From NCBI GenBank assembly GCA_027922465.2, contig BQMF02000302.1:124001-188000 (forward strand): a stretch of DNA of 64,000 nucleotides. The letters run 5' to 3'. This DNA comes from Turritopsis dohrnii. Taxonomy: Eukaryota; Cnidaria; Hydrozoa; Anthoathecata; Oceaniidae. This document shows positions 1 through 12,152 of the stretch, in pieces. The notes below the pieces were generated by a model. It searched no databases and was not told the DNA's origin. It saw only the letters and a list, made by a program, of their open reading frames with translations. The number at the start of each line of letters is the position of its first letter. Positions within the stretch are counted from its first letter, which is position 1. The translations under genes were made by a program, and so were the position numbers.

Positions 1-453
1 TCGAAAAATGTAATTAAATTTTTAATGGTCGATTAACACGTAGTTTAATTACATCGTGCTTATTGTTTCAAAACACTGAATCCATTCAAATTTTTTATTA
101 ATTTTATGTTTGCCCTGAGACCCCCAAATTGATATTTTAAAACATAAAAGTTTAACGTTTTTCGTGAACACACAGCTTAAATTTGTTTATTGTTTTCCAA
201 ATTGCTGTCATTGTTTCAAAAAATCTTTTATTTTCATTCACATCTTAATCGACCATTAAAAATTTAATTACATTTTTCCAAGACATTTTCCTTATTTTTT
301 CATAAACCACTTTTTCATTTTTCACAAAAACATACTATCTGAAAGAACTTCAAAATGGCTTTCCAACGGTGTAAAAATTGTTTTGAAATTCGGTATATTC
401 ATTTAAAAAAAACAGCTTTAAAATTTCCATTTCCAACATTACGAAACACACTG
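1..453. mobile_element. mariner-type MITE, right end (left part off-window or lost)
   Basis: The right end reads AACATTACGAAACACACTG followed by TA, and its last 100 bases match the right half of the complete MITE at 27355–27617. An internal inverted repeat (about 7–36 against 245–280, built on AATTTTTAATGGTCGATTAA) suggests a second short foldback element inside it. It has no coding capacity: the 73-codon reading frame at 355–576 runs through the repeat end and is unlikely to be real. Tc1/mariner assignment rests on the TA dinucleotide and the TIR shared with the other copy. Confidence 0.5.
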
Positions 454-774
454 TATATTGTAGAAATTATTCAACCATTCAATGATTCAAAATCATTCAA
501 GTTTCAAGAATGCTACTATAGTATTTTTCATTTTTTCAGTTTTCAACTGATTTTGCAGAAATCTTTCTGCCCGTAAGGGCATCTTGTTATTATTATTATT
601 AGTACTTTATTTTCAGTTGACAAATTTACTAAAAATAATATTAGAATCTAGCTGTTCTAAAAAAGAGAACGCTAATTTAAGTCAAGTGTACAACATGAAA
701 TGTGAAATAAATACATAAATATAAAATTAACAACAAGGAAATTTAATTGAAAATTATAAAAATATAAAAGACAG

Positions 775-3700
775 CTATAAGAATCCTAAGTTGTTAATAT
801 ATTTTTTGCACAAGCGACAAGGGCAATCTTTAGGAATCCACTGTTCAATACTTCTATATATTAATAGCCGATTCTCTGTCTGTCTGTCTGTTTGTTTGTT
901 TGTTTGTTTGTTTGTAAGTCACGCAAAATGGTAGATTAAGTTGTGAGCGAAATTATTTCTTTTTTTGTGTGCGACGTGAGTTCGAAGCAAATACATTGCA
1001 ACCCCAATCGAACGTGACTTTTTTTGGCTGATGAACTAATAGGAATAACGTTTTGTTTTTATCATTATTGTTAGTTTTATATTCCACATTGACTTGGCTT
1101 TGAAAACAGTACATCAACTAAATACAAAGTCACTAACTGATTAAATATTTTGGACAAAAAGCAGCAGTGGCAGAACGTGGCAGCATATGTTCGGTTTGCC
1201 ACTAACTCTTGCCTGACTGTCTGAGACGGGTGAACTTTTTTTTTGAGCAATCAAAATGTTTAAAAACCGATAGGTAAAAAAAGAGTATCATATCAAAACA
1301 AAATGTTTTTTTTTTGCTTTTCTTTTAATAAATTAATTTCTTCTTTTAATTGTTAAGCGTTCTGATCGAACGTTATTTTATTCTATATTTATTCATTTAG
1401 CACGTGCCTTTTTTCTCTCCTCCGTGTGAACTTTTTAGAAGAGAAACCGTTTTCCCCCTGTTTGATAGCACCCATGTTAGAGCGCGTAACGTTTTTAAAA
1501 CAAAAGCTAATAAAAAGTTTTTTTCTCTCTACGTTTTGAGTGCATTGTTGTACTGATCAACGATTGTTTTGAAAAATAAATAACACATGAAATTTGGGGT
1601 TTTTTGGAACCATTGTTTAAACTGATATTTGATATTTGATTTCGAATCTGCCTCTAGGATAACTGACGTTTTTTCGGGTCCGCGATACAGGCGATGGGGT
1701 GACAAAAAATTTGGGTCTAATTTTTTTGGGAGGGGTCTATGACGTCATCAAAATCTTTGAAGAATGATATCTCTGTAACGGTTGATCGTAGCGGAACGAT
1801 CCCATACATTTTTTTAATCAGTTTTTCGAGCTCTACAATATAGGCACGCTTATCATTGCTAATTCCTTAGTTTTATTTTTCGTGGATTCAACGCAGGCTG
1901 ATCATGGCGGCGAGCGACGAGCTGAACATAAGTTGTACAAGCCGTTTTTAAGGAAATATGAGGTTTATTGGGTTCTCCCGGGTGACACAGAGCAAGTGCA
2001 CATGGGCGGCGAGCGACGCCGCCTTGGCGGCTAGTCTTTTGAATTTCTGTAATGATTTAAGATCTTTAATTGTTTGAGGAACAGTTTTCCATAGTTTCGG
2101 ACCAAGAAATCTTAAACTTTCAGACCCAAAGTTGGTTGTTCTTACTTTAGGTATTACGAACTCGGTAGTACTTCGTAAGTTATAAATTGGTGTCTGCTTA
2201 AGTTTAAACAACTCTTGCAAAAGCGTGGGTGCGGTTTTACTTCTAATTCTATATAATTCAATCATTAAAAATTGGAGGTTTCTGTGGTATATAGTGACAG
2301 TGCTATCTTTTTTAATTAACTCTTCAAATGATGAGTAATTGTCCTTATATATCATTCGCAAGACGCGTTCATGCAGCCTATTAATACGATTGTTATAACC
2401 TCTACTGTGGCACATCCATACCAACGGACAATAATTAAACAAAGATTTGAAAAACGTATTCAGCAATACTTTTCTTTTATCCATTTTCATTTCAGGAATC
2501 ATCCTACCGATGGCATTAAGTTTTTGGGATGCTTTTTTGCAGAGTTCTTTAAGGTGTGCATTCATAGTTAAGTTTGACTCTAGTGTAACTCCAAGTAGTT
2601 TTTCACTGCAAGTGTTGGTTATTTTTGTGCCATTAATTTCAATATTAGCCTCTTCTTTATTACTTAAAATAAGATGACATTTACCTGCGTTTGCTTTCAT
2701 TTCATAATCTTGAAACCATTGAAACAATTTTCTGGAGCAGTTTTGCAAAGCTACGATTACCTGAGTGTTATCGTTTCCTGTCACATAGGGTGTATTATCA
2801 TCTGCATAGCCGACAAAGTCAACATCATCAATAAGAATAAATAAATCACAAAGAAAAATGTTAAATAAAAGTGGCCCTAATATTGAGCCTTGTGGGACTC
2901 CAAACAAAATTTTGAGCCAAGAGCTAAAAGTCGAGTTAGTTTTTGTTCTCTGTTTACGATTAGACAAATAATCATGAAGAAGTCTGAGGGACGGAAGATT
3001 TAAACCATATGCATTTAGTTTTGCTACTAGCAAATCATGCGAGAGGCAATCGAAAGCCTTTGAGAGGTCAGTAAGTAACGCACCAAATTTTTCTTCTTTG
3101 TCAAGTGCTTCCTTCCATCTTTCAAGCATCATAAGTAATGCTTGTTGTGCGCTATGTTCTTTCCGAAACCCAAATTGAAATTTAGAAAATTTGTTTTCAA
3201 AGAAAGACGAAAGTTGTTTGAAAATGCATTTCTCAAATAACTTAGACATGATAGGAGGGATACTAATAGGTCTAAAGTTTTTTTTTGACATTTTGGACCT
3301 TTTTTATGAGATGGAGTGACATTTGCCAATTTGAGATCTGCAGGAAACTTTGAATTTTTTAATGAGGAGTTGAAAAACTTTGTTATAGCTTCCGTTTCAA
3401 TTTCATCCTGTTTTACATAGGAAAACGAAAAAATCTCTTTTCCAGTTTTTCGTCGAATAGCAATAATACTTGGGTGATTTCTGTATTTAACAATCGCTTT
3501 AATAGTTCTATCAGTGATATTTTCTGCCAGCAGGTCACATCTTTCATACTTTTCAATATTTAATTTTGACACGGCGTTGGTGAAAAAATTATTAAAGAGA
3601 TTAGCAGCTTTTCTATCAGATTCTATTACCACGTCGCTTTCCATGAGAGTAATTTTCTCTATAGTTGGTCCTTTATCAGAGAGAAACGGTTTTACTGTTT

Positions 3701-4800
3701 TCCAAATTTTTTTGTTGTCTACTACATCATTTATATTTAAGTTATTGTAATATTCCTTTTTCACTTTCCTAACCAACGCTACACAATAATTTCTTTGTTT
3801 TTTATACATTATTTCATCTTCTTTAGTTTTGGTGCGGAGGAATTTGTTTCTAAAACGTTATCTTTTCATTATCGCGTTACTGATATCTTTATTGATAAAA
3901 GGAGATTGATTACCTCTCACAGTTCTTTGCTTAGCAGGGACATGTTTATCAAAAGTTTGCTTACAGATAGTAAGAAATTTGTTCAGGCCTTTCTCATTGT
4001 ATGCAATAGTTGACAATGACAGTAACTCAGATAATTCCCTACGAAATGCTTCATTTGAGAATGACTTGTAATCTCGATACCGGATAATTTTTGGAGGAAG
4101 TCTTTCAAAACTTGTTTTCATTACCGTTATGACCATTTTGTGAAAATCTGATAGGCCTGTCTCTATTGTGCGAGTATTTTGAAAACTCTTTGTTCTGTTA
4201 GTTAGAATAAGGTCAATGCAGGATGGATTAGACGGATTTTTATAGCACGTAGGATCTTTCACTATACTTGTTAAACCATAAGTTTCACAGAAACTACTTA
4301 GAGAAACAGCCTCCACGCTTTCGTTCAGATCACCTAAGAATATTATATTGTCATACTGTGTAGTATAAACGTCCAATGTTTTCGATAGCACTTCTAAATG
4401 TCTTTCTATTGAAGACTTTTTAGGGTTATAGGAACAGCAGCACAGCCATTTATTTTTACGGAGGTTTATTTCAACAAAGAATCCTTCAGTTTCTTCTTAT
4501 ATTTTTAAGACTTTCGCCGGAATATCTTCTCTTATGAAAAATAGCATTCCTCCTCCTTACGAATTTTGGTCTAGCCTAGCTGTCATAGCATATCCTTCCA
4601 TCGAAAACTGTCTCGTTGGAAAGGATTGATCAAGTTTTGTTTCTGATATAAGAAAGATATCAACAATGCCACTAATTTGTTGCTGTAACAGTCTAAACTT
4701 ATTGCGTATGGAGTTTATGTTTAATTGAGCTATAATCAAGTTTTTGTTATATTTAGTTCGTATTTCCTTCAAGCCTTCAATAGAGTCTTGTTTAGAAGAG
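775..4800 (-). pseudogene. LINE ORF2: APE endonuclease + reverse transcriptase (frameshifted, split by insertion)
   Basis: Blocks in order: endonuclease start at 4557–4772 (IIAQLNINSIRNKF, then SETKLD); endonuclease core at 3858–4391 (FLGDLNES, CIDLILTN, SDFHKMV, the last carrying the catalytic S-D-H type end); linker at 3129–3809; reverse transcriptase at about 2035–3291 (FRPIS, AFDCLSHDLL, GVPQGSILGPLLF, YADDNT, LLGV); C-terminus resumes at 852 and stops at 775. Lesions: frameshifts near 4391–4560, a TAA at about 3856–3858 where the frame otherwise continues, a slip in a run of A at about 3290, and the helentron insertion. The last ~30 residues predicted beyond 2035 (RLAAKAASLAAHV…) are translated helentron, not LINE. 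Confidence 0.8.
853..2034 (+). mobile_element. Helentron/HINE-like non-autonomous element, composite of two subfamilies
   Basis: Starts TCTATATATTAATAGCCG, followed by a (GTCT)n(GTTT)n tract at 874–914, and ends in the perfect hairpin GCCGCCTTGGCGGC plus CTAG. Terminal TC…CTRR and a 3' hairpin are rolling-circle (Helitron) hallmarks. Insertion between two Ts without target duplication and a 5' GTCT-type microsatellite are known of Helentrons and their DINE-1/HINE derivatives. The T^T insertion is proven here by the LINE frame that closes when it is removed. Positions about 853–1620 match the long subfamily A (30206–32993, 62771–64000). About 1665–1915 matches subfamily B (41513–41988). The terminus is A again, so the copy is chimeric. 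No Rep or helicase ORF is present. Confidence 0.75.
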
Positions 4801-4880
4801 ATATTCTTACTTAGGGCAGGGGGTCGAACAATGTTTATAATATTAGAGTTTAAGATATTACCTGTCGCTTGCTTTTCCTC

Positions 4881-6233
4881 TCATTTCGTACGCAGGATTT
4901 TTATCATGTTCATAGCTAGTCTGGCTGATCCTCTCTCATTTAGATGCAAACCCTTAGCACCCAAGTGTTCAGCAGTAATGTTATCATTTCGGATAATCTT
5001 TAGCTCTGATTCCAGCATATGATTTTGTAAGTGGTGAATTGTCATTGCAGCCTTCGCCCGGTCATTTCGGTTTATTGGCATTGAGAATATTACTTCACAT
5101 TCAGGTAGATGACTTGTTACATAAGTTTTTAATTTTCGAAGTTTTTCCAAAATTTCTCTTGATGTGTCATTTATTGCATTATTGGTACCGACGTGAAGAA
5201 TCACTTTGGATGGAACCTTTTGTAGGAGAGGCAATAAATAATGATTCATGTCTTCAATACGAGCACCAGGAAATGTTCTTACTTTAACCCCATATCGACT
5301 TAGACGATTTTCATCAACACCATATAACATAGAATCACCAGCGATAAGTGTAGTGCCCTTTTTCCATTGAGTAATATTCTTATTAGTGTTGTTAATTCTC
5401 TCGTTGTTTAGAGTGTGCACATGTTTCTTAACAACATCAATGCTTAAATTCTCTTCTTTATTTTTAGTCTCTCTAAATAATAAGTGTTTCTCGTGTCGCA
5501 CTGTTTCTAATTGTTTACATAAATGACTTTCATTTAATGTAGCATTGTCCATTGTAAGAAAGTTTTCTTTCGTCTCTTGCGATGTTGTGTCCTGTAGATA
5601 TATAGATTTCGTTTGTTTCCTAGGCAACAAATTAACAGCTGCTGTTTGTAAAGCGTTCGTTCCACTTGTTCCGCAAAAGTAATTATATCAAAGGTTTTCA
5701 TCATATTTGTCCTTTCTCAATAGTTTAACTTCATCTTCTAAATTCTTGATCGTTCCCTTCAATGTTACTACCTCATTCTTTATATCTTTTAGTTCCTTTT
5801 CATTTGTTAAGAGCTTAGATAATATCGAGCGTATGTCAGTTATGTTTGTTATCATGAAGGTTTCGAAAGCTTCTTGATATGTTTTACTTCCAACAGAATT
5901 CAGATAGCTTGTTTCAGTACTTCCATTCACAATATCATTAAAACTTTCAATATCACTTTCAAAACATAGGTTGTCGCTAATGAATATCGATTCACTGTTG
6001 TCCTTTATTTCTCCCTTTATAAAGACTTTTCCAGTGTCGACAAGTTTGTCGAAAACAAATTTATAAGTTTCCACATCTAGATCTTTATTTTTCGCTTTTA
6101 TGTAGTTATATATACCTTCCTGCGTCGGTCTTTGTCTTTTCTTATGTCGGATGTTCTTGATTGCTTCAAATATTTGTTCAGCTTTAAGTAATTCCGTTAA
6201 GAGATCATGTCCGCCACGTTCATCCGCCATCAT
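4881..6233 (-). pseudogene. LINE ORF1: winged-helix-like/coiled-coil protein fused to SGNH esterase (one nonsense codon)
   Basis: The frame opens at an ATG at 6231–6233 (MMADERGG). Residues about 14–85 (KKRQRPTQEGIYNYIK) look like a small winged-helix fold, and residues about 130–180 are a charged coiled coil, as expected of a LINE RNA-binding ORF1. A TGA at 5688–5690 interrupts the frame, which then continues unchanged into an SGNH hydrolase: GDS nucleophile block (IAGDSMLYG), then HVGTNN, then GLHLN with the catalytic His. ORF1 esterases are known in CR1/L2-group elements; their substrate is unclear. The single stop is the only lesion I see, so this ORF was intact recently. Confidence 0.75.
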
Positions 6234-6240
6234 GAGTCAT

Positions 6241-7151
6241 GAATCATTTTATAAAGGATAACTTAAACTACTTAAACTACCAAAGGTGACAATTGTCTCC
6301 TTTGGCAACAACTCACTTTGTTACCAAGCTGTTTTATCTTGAAACCTATTACAAAATTACCTTGCTATTGATGGCATTTCAACTTTAGCATTCAGTTGCT
6401 TAAAGTATCTCGCAAAATTCTTTTTTTTTCTCATCGTATTTTGATTAAATTAAACTTTTTCTTACATTTTCAAATATAATTTTCACTTTCTTTTTATGAG
6501 GTTTTTATAAAAATTTTGAAACAATTAAATTGTCAATTACGATAAACTTTTTTCTATCTTTGTAACAGTTTATCTTTGTAACCTGCTTTGTTTAGATTAA
6601 CTCTATGAGTGTGGTATCCCGTCGAAATATAGACAAATATATACTTTGCTTAGTTAAGAAATCGAAAAAATAAGAAAGCTACAAATATGTACACCAAAGA
6701 ATGTAAAAGGTTCATCTATTAAGGTCATTGTCATCCTACGTTTCCATGTGTAGTTGTTGGTTTGAATATCAGACAAAACAGTGCATTCATCGAAAAGAAG
6801 TTCACCCGCTTCTTTCCGTTAATGGTATCGTGTTGCCGTTATTTTCGTTGCTGATATCTTCTCACTGTTACTCAATATCACTTATCTGGTTCGGCTTACT
6901 GATTTGTCTACTGACACACGTAGAGCTGTGGACCTATTGGGAAAATAGTTAAGGCTCTATCTACCTAATCAAAAGGTTCAGCTACCTCACATCGTTGCTG
7001 TTATCTTGTTACTTTGTTTCATTGTTACCTGATTGTGTTTGCTGACATCATATAGAGCTGTGGACCTATTAGGAGTATAGTTAAGGCTCTATCTACAATC
7101 GGCAGGTTATCGTTACTGTTGTTAAAATTTGCTACTTTAAATCAACAGTGA
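6241..7151. other. LINE 5' flank and leader of the BEL/Pao relic; short direct repeat
   Basis: There is no gene here. A 43-base segment beginning AGAGCTGTGGACCTATT occurs at 6922–6964 and again at 7054–7096, 132 bases apart. This is probably an internal duplication in the LTR or leader of the retroelement that follows. I could not find a matching 3' LTR, so LTR borders are not called. Confidence 0.35.
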
Positions 7152-10100
7152 ATGATGGACAGAGATAAAAGTAGCGAATTTTCTAATTCGGACGAACAGA
7201 GGCTTAGTTTCTTGCGAAGGCAACGTGGGAAGAAGAAGAGTGATATCACTAAAAGAATCAAACAATTTGAAGATATCATCCAACAAAATGGTAGTCGGAC
7301 ACATGGCTGTTCTCTTTTTGAAAGTTTTCTAATCGTCAAGAAAGAAGCAAAGGATATCAACCAATCAATTGAAGACCTGGGAGGAGTTGCAGAGAGTTGG
7401 ATGAATCTTTGAAATAGACACAGTAAAGTCATAGATGAATAGATGAATATCTCGAGCAGAGAAAAGATGATGCACCTTCAGAACAAGGTGGTACGCCTTG
7501 ATTGATGACTAAAGTGAAGCATCAGATGACGTCAACACAAAGGTCATGAATGTATTTTCAAGAATGACTGCAATTGACTCAAAGTTGCCGGAGACGACCG
7601 CAACACAATTCCCTAGTGCAGGATTCCTGAAAACGGAAGGGTATGTATCACATACGACCTCTGATCAAGCCACGGTAAGAACTTGCCAGAATTATCAAAA
7701 TATAGTGCGCCTTTCACCAGTAGTTACGAAAGACCAAGCAGATTTAGGTCAAGAGTGGATCCAACATCATTTCAACTAAGCCGTACTGTAAATCCAGAAC
7801 ACAAAATGAAAAGAAATCAAGTTTGATTCCTGGATTGATGAACTCGACACTTCAAAACTTCCATTGACCAGAACAGAAACTAGAATGGAGGAATCACTAG
7901 CAACGTGGTTTGTACAAGAAGGATTTGATGGTTTGATGGTTCAACAGTATACTACGTAGAGTTTGTGACAAATTTCAGAGATTTGGTGCACCAACAAGAA
8001 TGCTTGTCAACCATCCAAAAATGTGTTTATTTTCTCCAGTCAGTGAAGGGAGAAGTAAAACGTAGTATCCAAGGTTACAGAATGACCATGAAGGCTATGT
8101 GATGGCACTAAAACGCATCAAGTTTATGTTTGGTCAACGTTCAAGGGTAGCAAAAGCTGTTCTTTTGAAGGTAACAAGTGGTAAACATGTATCAAACAGA
8201 GATCCAGCAGAACTGACAGAATTTTACTACACCATTAGTGACTTCTTAGTAACTTTACGAAAATCGAACTACTTTTCCGATCTGTATAGCACTGATGTAT
8301 TGCGTCAGGCCTGCCAGAAACTACCTCAATGGCTACTTTACAAATGGGCCGATCATTGTTTAATCATACAAAGAAGATGTGAACCAATTCTTATTCATCT
8401 ACAGTCTTGGCTTCAAGAAAGAGTCCTAGCTTAAAAGGATTCCTATATTCCAAGGAAAGCAAATGATGAAAGGTATTCAGACGAACATAAGTCAAATGAG
8501 CGCTATAAACAAGACAATCGGAAGAATAACCAAAGTAACAACCAAAATCAGTGGACAGGAACAGTTGAAATTGCAATTGCAATTACAATTGCTTTAAACA
8601 AATCCATTTTACGTCAAGTATTTCGTACCTCAAAGAACAACTGTTTCAAAGCTGGTTGTACACAACGTCATTACACATCCCTCCACAAATATTTCACAGA
8701 ACCTTCTAAAAGGGAAACAGATGAAAGGGAAGATGAAACATTCTCAGAAAAAGCACAGGCAATTTAAACAACTGGAACTGTTTATCTTTCCATTGTCCCG
8801 GTAGAGCTAATTGGATCAAAGTCAACTTCTATAAAAACGTATACGCTTCCTGGCACCGGAAGTCGAAGCACACTCCTTCAAGAAGATATTGCAAGTAAAT
8901 TGACATTGAAAAGAATAAATAAGGAAATCACAATCAGCACAATCAAAGATTCTGGTAAAGAATTGAAGGTAAAGGAAACCAGAAAAACACTAAAGGAGAC
9001 GAAGAAGTACCTATAGATCGATATTACATCGTACCCAAGTCCTACTTCCATATGCCAACCCAAAGTTATCCAACAAATATATAGGATCATCTGAATCGTG
9101 TCAAAGGAATTGAGCTTCACAGTGTTAAAAGTGAAGACATTGGTATCCTAATCGACGCAAATGTCTCCTCAGTGCACATTCCATTAGAAGTGTGAAAAGG
9201 AGAAAATTCAAAATCATCAGTAAAATCAGTGTTTGGTTGGACATTATTTGGCTCATATGGACGTCCGTCAGTAGAAGAAGCAACAGTCAGCAAACTTATT
9301 GTTGCACCCGTTGAAGATCTTCAGACTGCTGTACAAAGAATTTGAGATCAAGACTTCCTTGTCAATCCAAATGACAGAGATCAAGCTCCTTCAATAGGAA
9401 ATAGCAATTATTTAATGAAGTTAGAGTCAGAAGCAACATTCCAAGATGGAAAGTACACCGTACCTATGCTATTGAAAGCCAATGGGAAGCTTCCAAATAA
9501 CCGTGATTTGGGAGAAAAAAGATTTGATCATCTGCTAGGAAGACTAACACCCTCCACAAAGTGTATAAAGATATTATAGACAAGTATGTCAGCACAGGAT
9601 ATGTAAAGAAATTGAAATCGGATGAGATTGCTCATTCAACTCCTAGGACTTGGTACCTGCCACACCATCCAGTCTTTAGTCAACATAAACCTGGCAACAT
9701 CAGAGTAGTTTTTGACGTTGCTGATAAATTCCAAGGATGCAGTCTGAATGAGGCAATACTAACCCGTCCAAACCTGCTGAATAATTTGGTTGCTGTATTT
9801 TTCTGAGATTTCGACTATAACCAATGGCATTCTCCGCAGATATCGAGGCAATGTTTCACCAAGTGCAAGTCAATGAAGAAAATAAAGACTCATTGAGGTT
9901 TTTATGGAAGGACAAAACCAAGTTGGACTAACCACCTGATACATATCAAATGTTAGTCCATATAACGATGGTGCAGGAGATCGACAAGAGAATTTCGACG
10001 CTAACACTATCGAAAGTATATTGAAATCATTCAACGTTGACGACTTACTCAAATCTGTTCTAAATGTGGAAATTGGAAAACAAAATCAGCCAACAATTGA

Positions 10101-10530
10101 TAAAAGCTACAAGACTGGTGGATTTCGTCCAACAACGTTTATGAGTAACAGCAGTGAACTGCTCAAATATCAACCACAAGACTTGGTATCTCCATCAACA
10201 AATACCCAAGCTGATGGTAACAACGACTGACAACGAATTATTGCATTTGGTGTAAAATGGGACACCAAAGGGGACATCCTTACATGTTTTCTTGGTAATC
10301 TGATTCAAACAAAGGCAAAGAGGGTTATTCTAAATGTCGTCAGCTCAATATTCGACCCAATAGGATTTCTATCTTCTTACATTGTAACAGCAAAGATAAT
10401 TCTTCGAGAGATATGGAAAGAGAAGACAAATTGGGATGAAAACATCAGCAATGAAATTGAACTGAAATGGCAGCAATGGCAAAATGGTCTAACTACACTA
10501 GAATCTTTCAAAGTAGAAAGATGCTACTAA
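7152..10530 (+). pseudogene. BEL/Pao LTR-retroelement gag–pol relic
   Basis: Fragments of one polyprotein lie in order but in changing frames. Gag-like pieces are at 7152–7409, 7546–7779 and 8099–8434 (LKRIKFMFGQRS, YSTDVLRQA). An aspartyl protease remnant at about 8765–9000 has GTGSRSTLL where the catalytic Asp-Ser/Thr-Gly should be, so the Asp is lost. The reverse transcriptase at about 9370–10530 shows the Pao signatures PRTWYLPHHPVF, IRVVFD and SADIEAMFHQV, with NVDD in place of the usual YVDD and a small deletion before it. It ends at VERCY followed by a stop; RNase H and integrase are missing. Many stops and frameshifts show an old copy. Family assignment is confident; outer borders are not. 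Confidence 0.8.
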
Positions 10531-10769
10531 TGACTACTAATAAAGATTCCAAAGCTGATTCGCCTGATGACATTTCTACTCCAGAAGATCCCAAGGTCAT
10601 CCACCTGCTGATTCGTCTGCTCTAGAAGATCCACAAGGCGCTTAAACTCCAAACATGACGTTATTGAGAGTATTGTACATGCTATGTTTCTATGTTTCTA
10701 ACGCTTCCTTTTCTCTCATATGTGAGCACTGACTCACGTCCCCTCTCATTTATCGCAGTTTAAAAGAGT

Positions 10770-11216
10770 AGACTCTTCGGAAAAAAGACGCATAGACGCT
10801 AATTCAGACGACATTTGAAAGACACTTTATGAGAGGCACGTCAAAGACGTCTTTATGACGTTTCTAGAAAGACGTTTTTTAGAAGACCTCTTCAGGACGT
10901 CTTTAAGACGTTTTGTGAAGGACGTCTTATGGATCACCTGTCAAAAACGTCTGTAAGACGTTTTGTGAAAGATGATTTTTAAAGACCTCTTCAAAACGTC
11001 TTTAAGATGTATTGTGAAAGACGTTTTATGGATGACCTGTCAAAGACGTCTATTAGGACGTTTCGTGACAGATGTTTTTTAGAAGAACTCTTCAGGACGT
11101 CTTTGAGACGTTTCGTAAGAGGCGTTCTTTGAAAGACCTGTCAAAGATGTCTTCACTAGTCTCAAAGACGTCCGTACCAGTTTGAAATGTCTTAAAGACG
11201 GCTTTTGTTTACTGGG
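10770..11216. repeat. GACGTC subterminal-repeat array, right end of a DNA transposon
   Basis: About nine degenerate units of 45–60 bases are built on the palindrome AAAGACGTCTTTAAGACGT. The block matches the reverse complement of 53585–53880. The right border is …TTTACTGGG at 11216, the inverted form of the CCCAGTAA terminus at 53585. The left end and interior of this copy are absent, and bases 10531–10769 hold only unclassified sequence. Confidence 0.6.
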
Positions 11217-12152
11217 ATATACACATTTCATATTAGGGGATATGTAGTTGCACTGTTTTTGAATTCCCTTCCTAACGAAATTGAATGTGTCTGTGTGACT
11301 GACAATTTCTTTCGTTTGTTTCCTTGTTCTTAAATAATGGGTTATTATTATTTTATATGATAAGTTGGCTTACTTGCTCCTTAAATTTCTTTTGAAGAAG
11401 AATAAAACAATACTGATGATGGCCCACAAAACACGGTCGTCTATGCAGACAGTAACTAAATATCTTATAAGTGCGCTTTATCAGCCATAAACTTCAAATA
11501 AAAATATTTGGAGAAAAGTTGAATGATTTTGAATGAAGTATATTTTGATTACTTGTGATAGCTTTAATTTCTAAAGTATGTTATTTTTTCTTTAGATACT
11601 TATTACAAATTGACAAAATCAAAGGAGCTGTGCAAAAACATCAAAGTTAAACATGAAGACTTAGTTCATAGAATGATACACCTGATGTGACTTTTAGATA
11701 TCAATGCAAGTGACAACAATCTCCTTGATGGTAGCAGTGATGATAAAGATGTGCATTTTGAGCCGTACTGTTCCATGAATGTTGGAGATGGCGTAGCAGA
11801 TGTTTCAATTGAACTACGAGAAATTCATTGCATTACTCAAAGTGCAATTTTATTTATTTGTGATAAAAGTATTGGTATGGCTTCATTTGTAAAAGTCATT
11901 ATTTGGCTGTGTGCGAAAAGTTTTGTCGTATTTAATCTGTAATCCAAAATTCAATTTTTCTTTGTGTTTCTTTGTATTCTCACTACTGTTTGAGACAGAA
12001 TTGGTATTCATTTTAAGTAAAATATTCATTAACGAAAATTGGCGCCGTAAAACTTTCTTCGTGTTTTTCTTTCATTCTTGGTCTTCTTTTTAATTGGAAT
12101 ACGGAGGAGATAATCGAATTATTTAATGTTCAGAAATATTCAAGTTTGTATA
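11217..12152 (+). mobile_element. EnSpm/CACTA-like non-autonomous element, copy 1, left segment
   Basis: Collinear with the interior of copies 2 (from about 15660) and 3 (from about 60360): shared CATATTAGG near the start, then TCAGCCATAAACTTCAAAT, GAGCCGTACTGTTCCATGAATG and CAAGTTTGTA at the end. The 5' terminal region is replaced by the GACGTC repeat. The element stops at 12152 because a pogo-type element inserted there; it resumes at 14424. No credible ORF is present. Confidence 0.7.

Larger units (their letters stand above)
578..6240 (-). mobile_element. CR1/L2-type LINE (non-LTR retrotransposon), near full length, interrupted
   Basis: A two-ORF LINE read right to left: ORF1 with an SGNH esterase domain, then ORF2 with APE-type endonuclease and reverse transcriptase, then a short 3' tail ending in (ATT)n at about 578–600. 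Esterase-bearing ORF1s are known from CR1/L2-group LINEs. The coding region is split by the helentron-like insertion 853–2034. Removing it (T852 to T2035) restores an uninterrupted ORF2 frame ending in the family's usual Cys-rich tail (CPCRLCK) and a stop at 775–777. Stops and frameshifts in both ORFs show the copy is dead, although decay is light. The 5' end is not sharply defined and may extend to about 6.6 kb. Confidence 0.85.

Noticed and set aside
874..914. (GTCT)n(GTTT)n tract considered as an independent microsatellite or CRISPR-like array
   Set aside because: It is a fixed part of every helentron-like unit near the 5' end; no spacers, and the organism is eukaryotic.
2371..2677. Plus-strand ORFs of 66 and 76 codons
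   Set aside because: Antisense shadows of the LINE reverse transcriptase.
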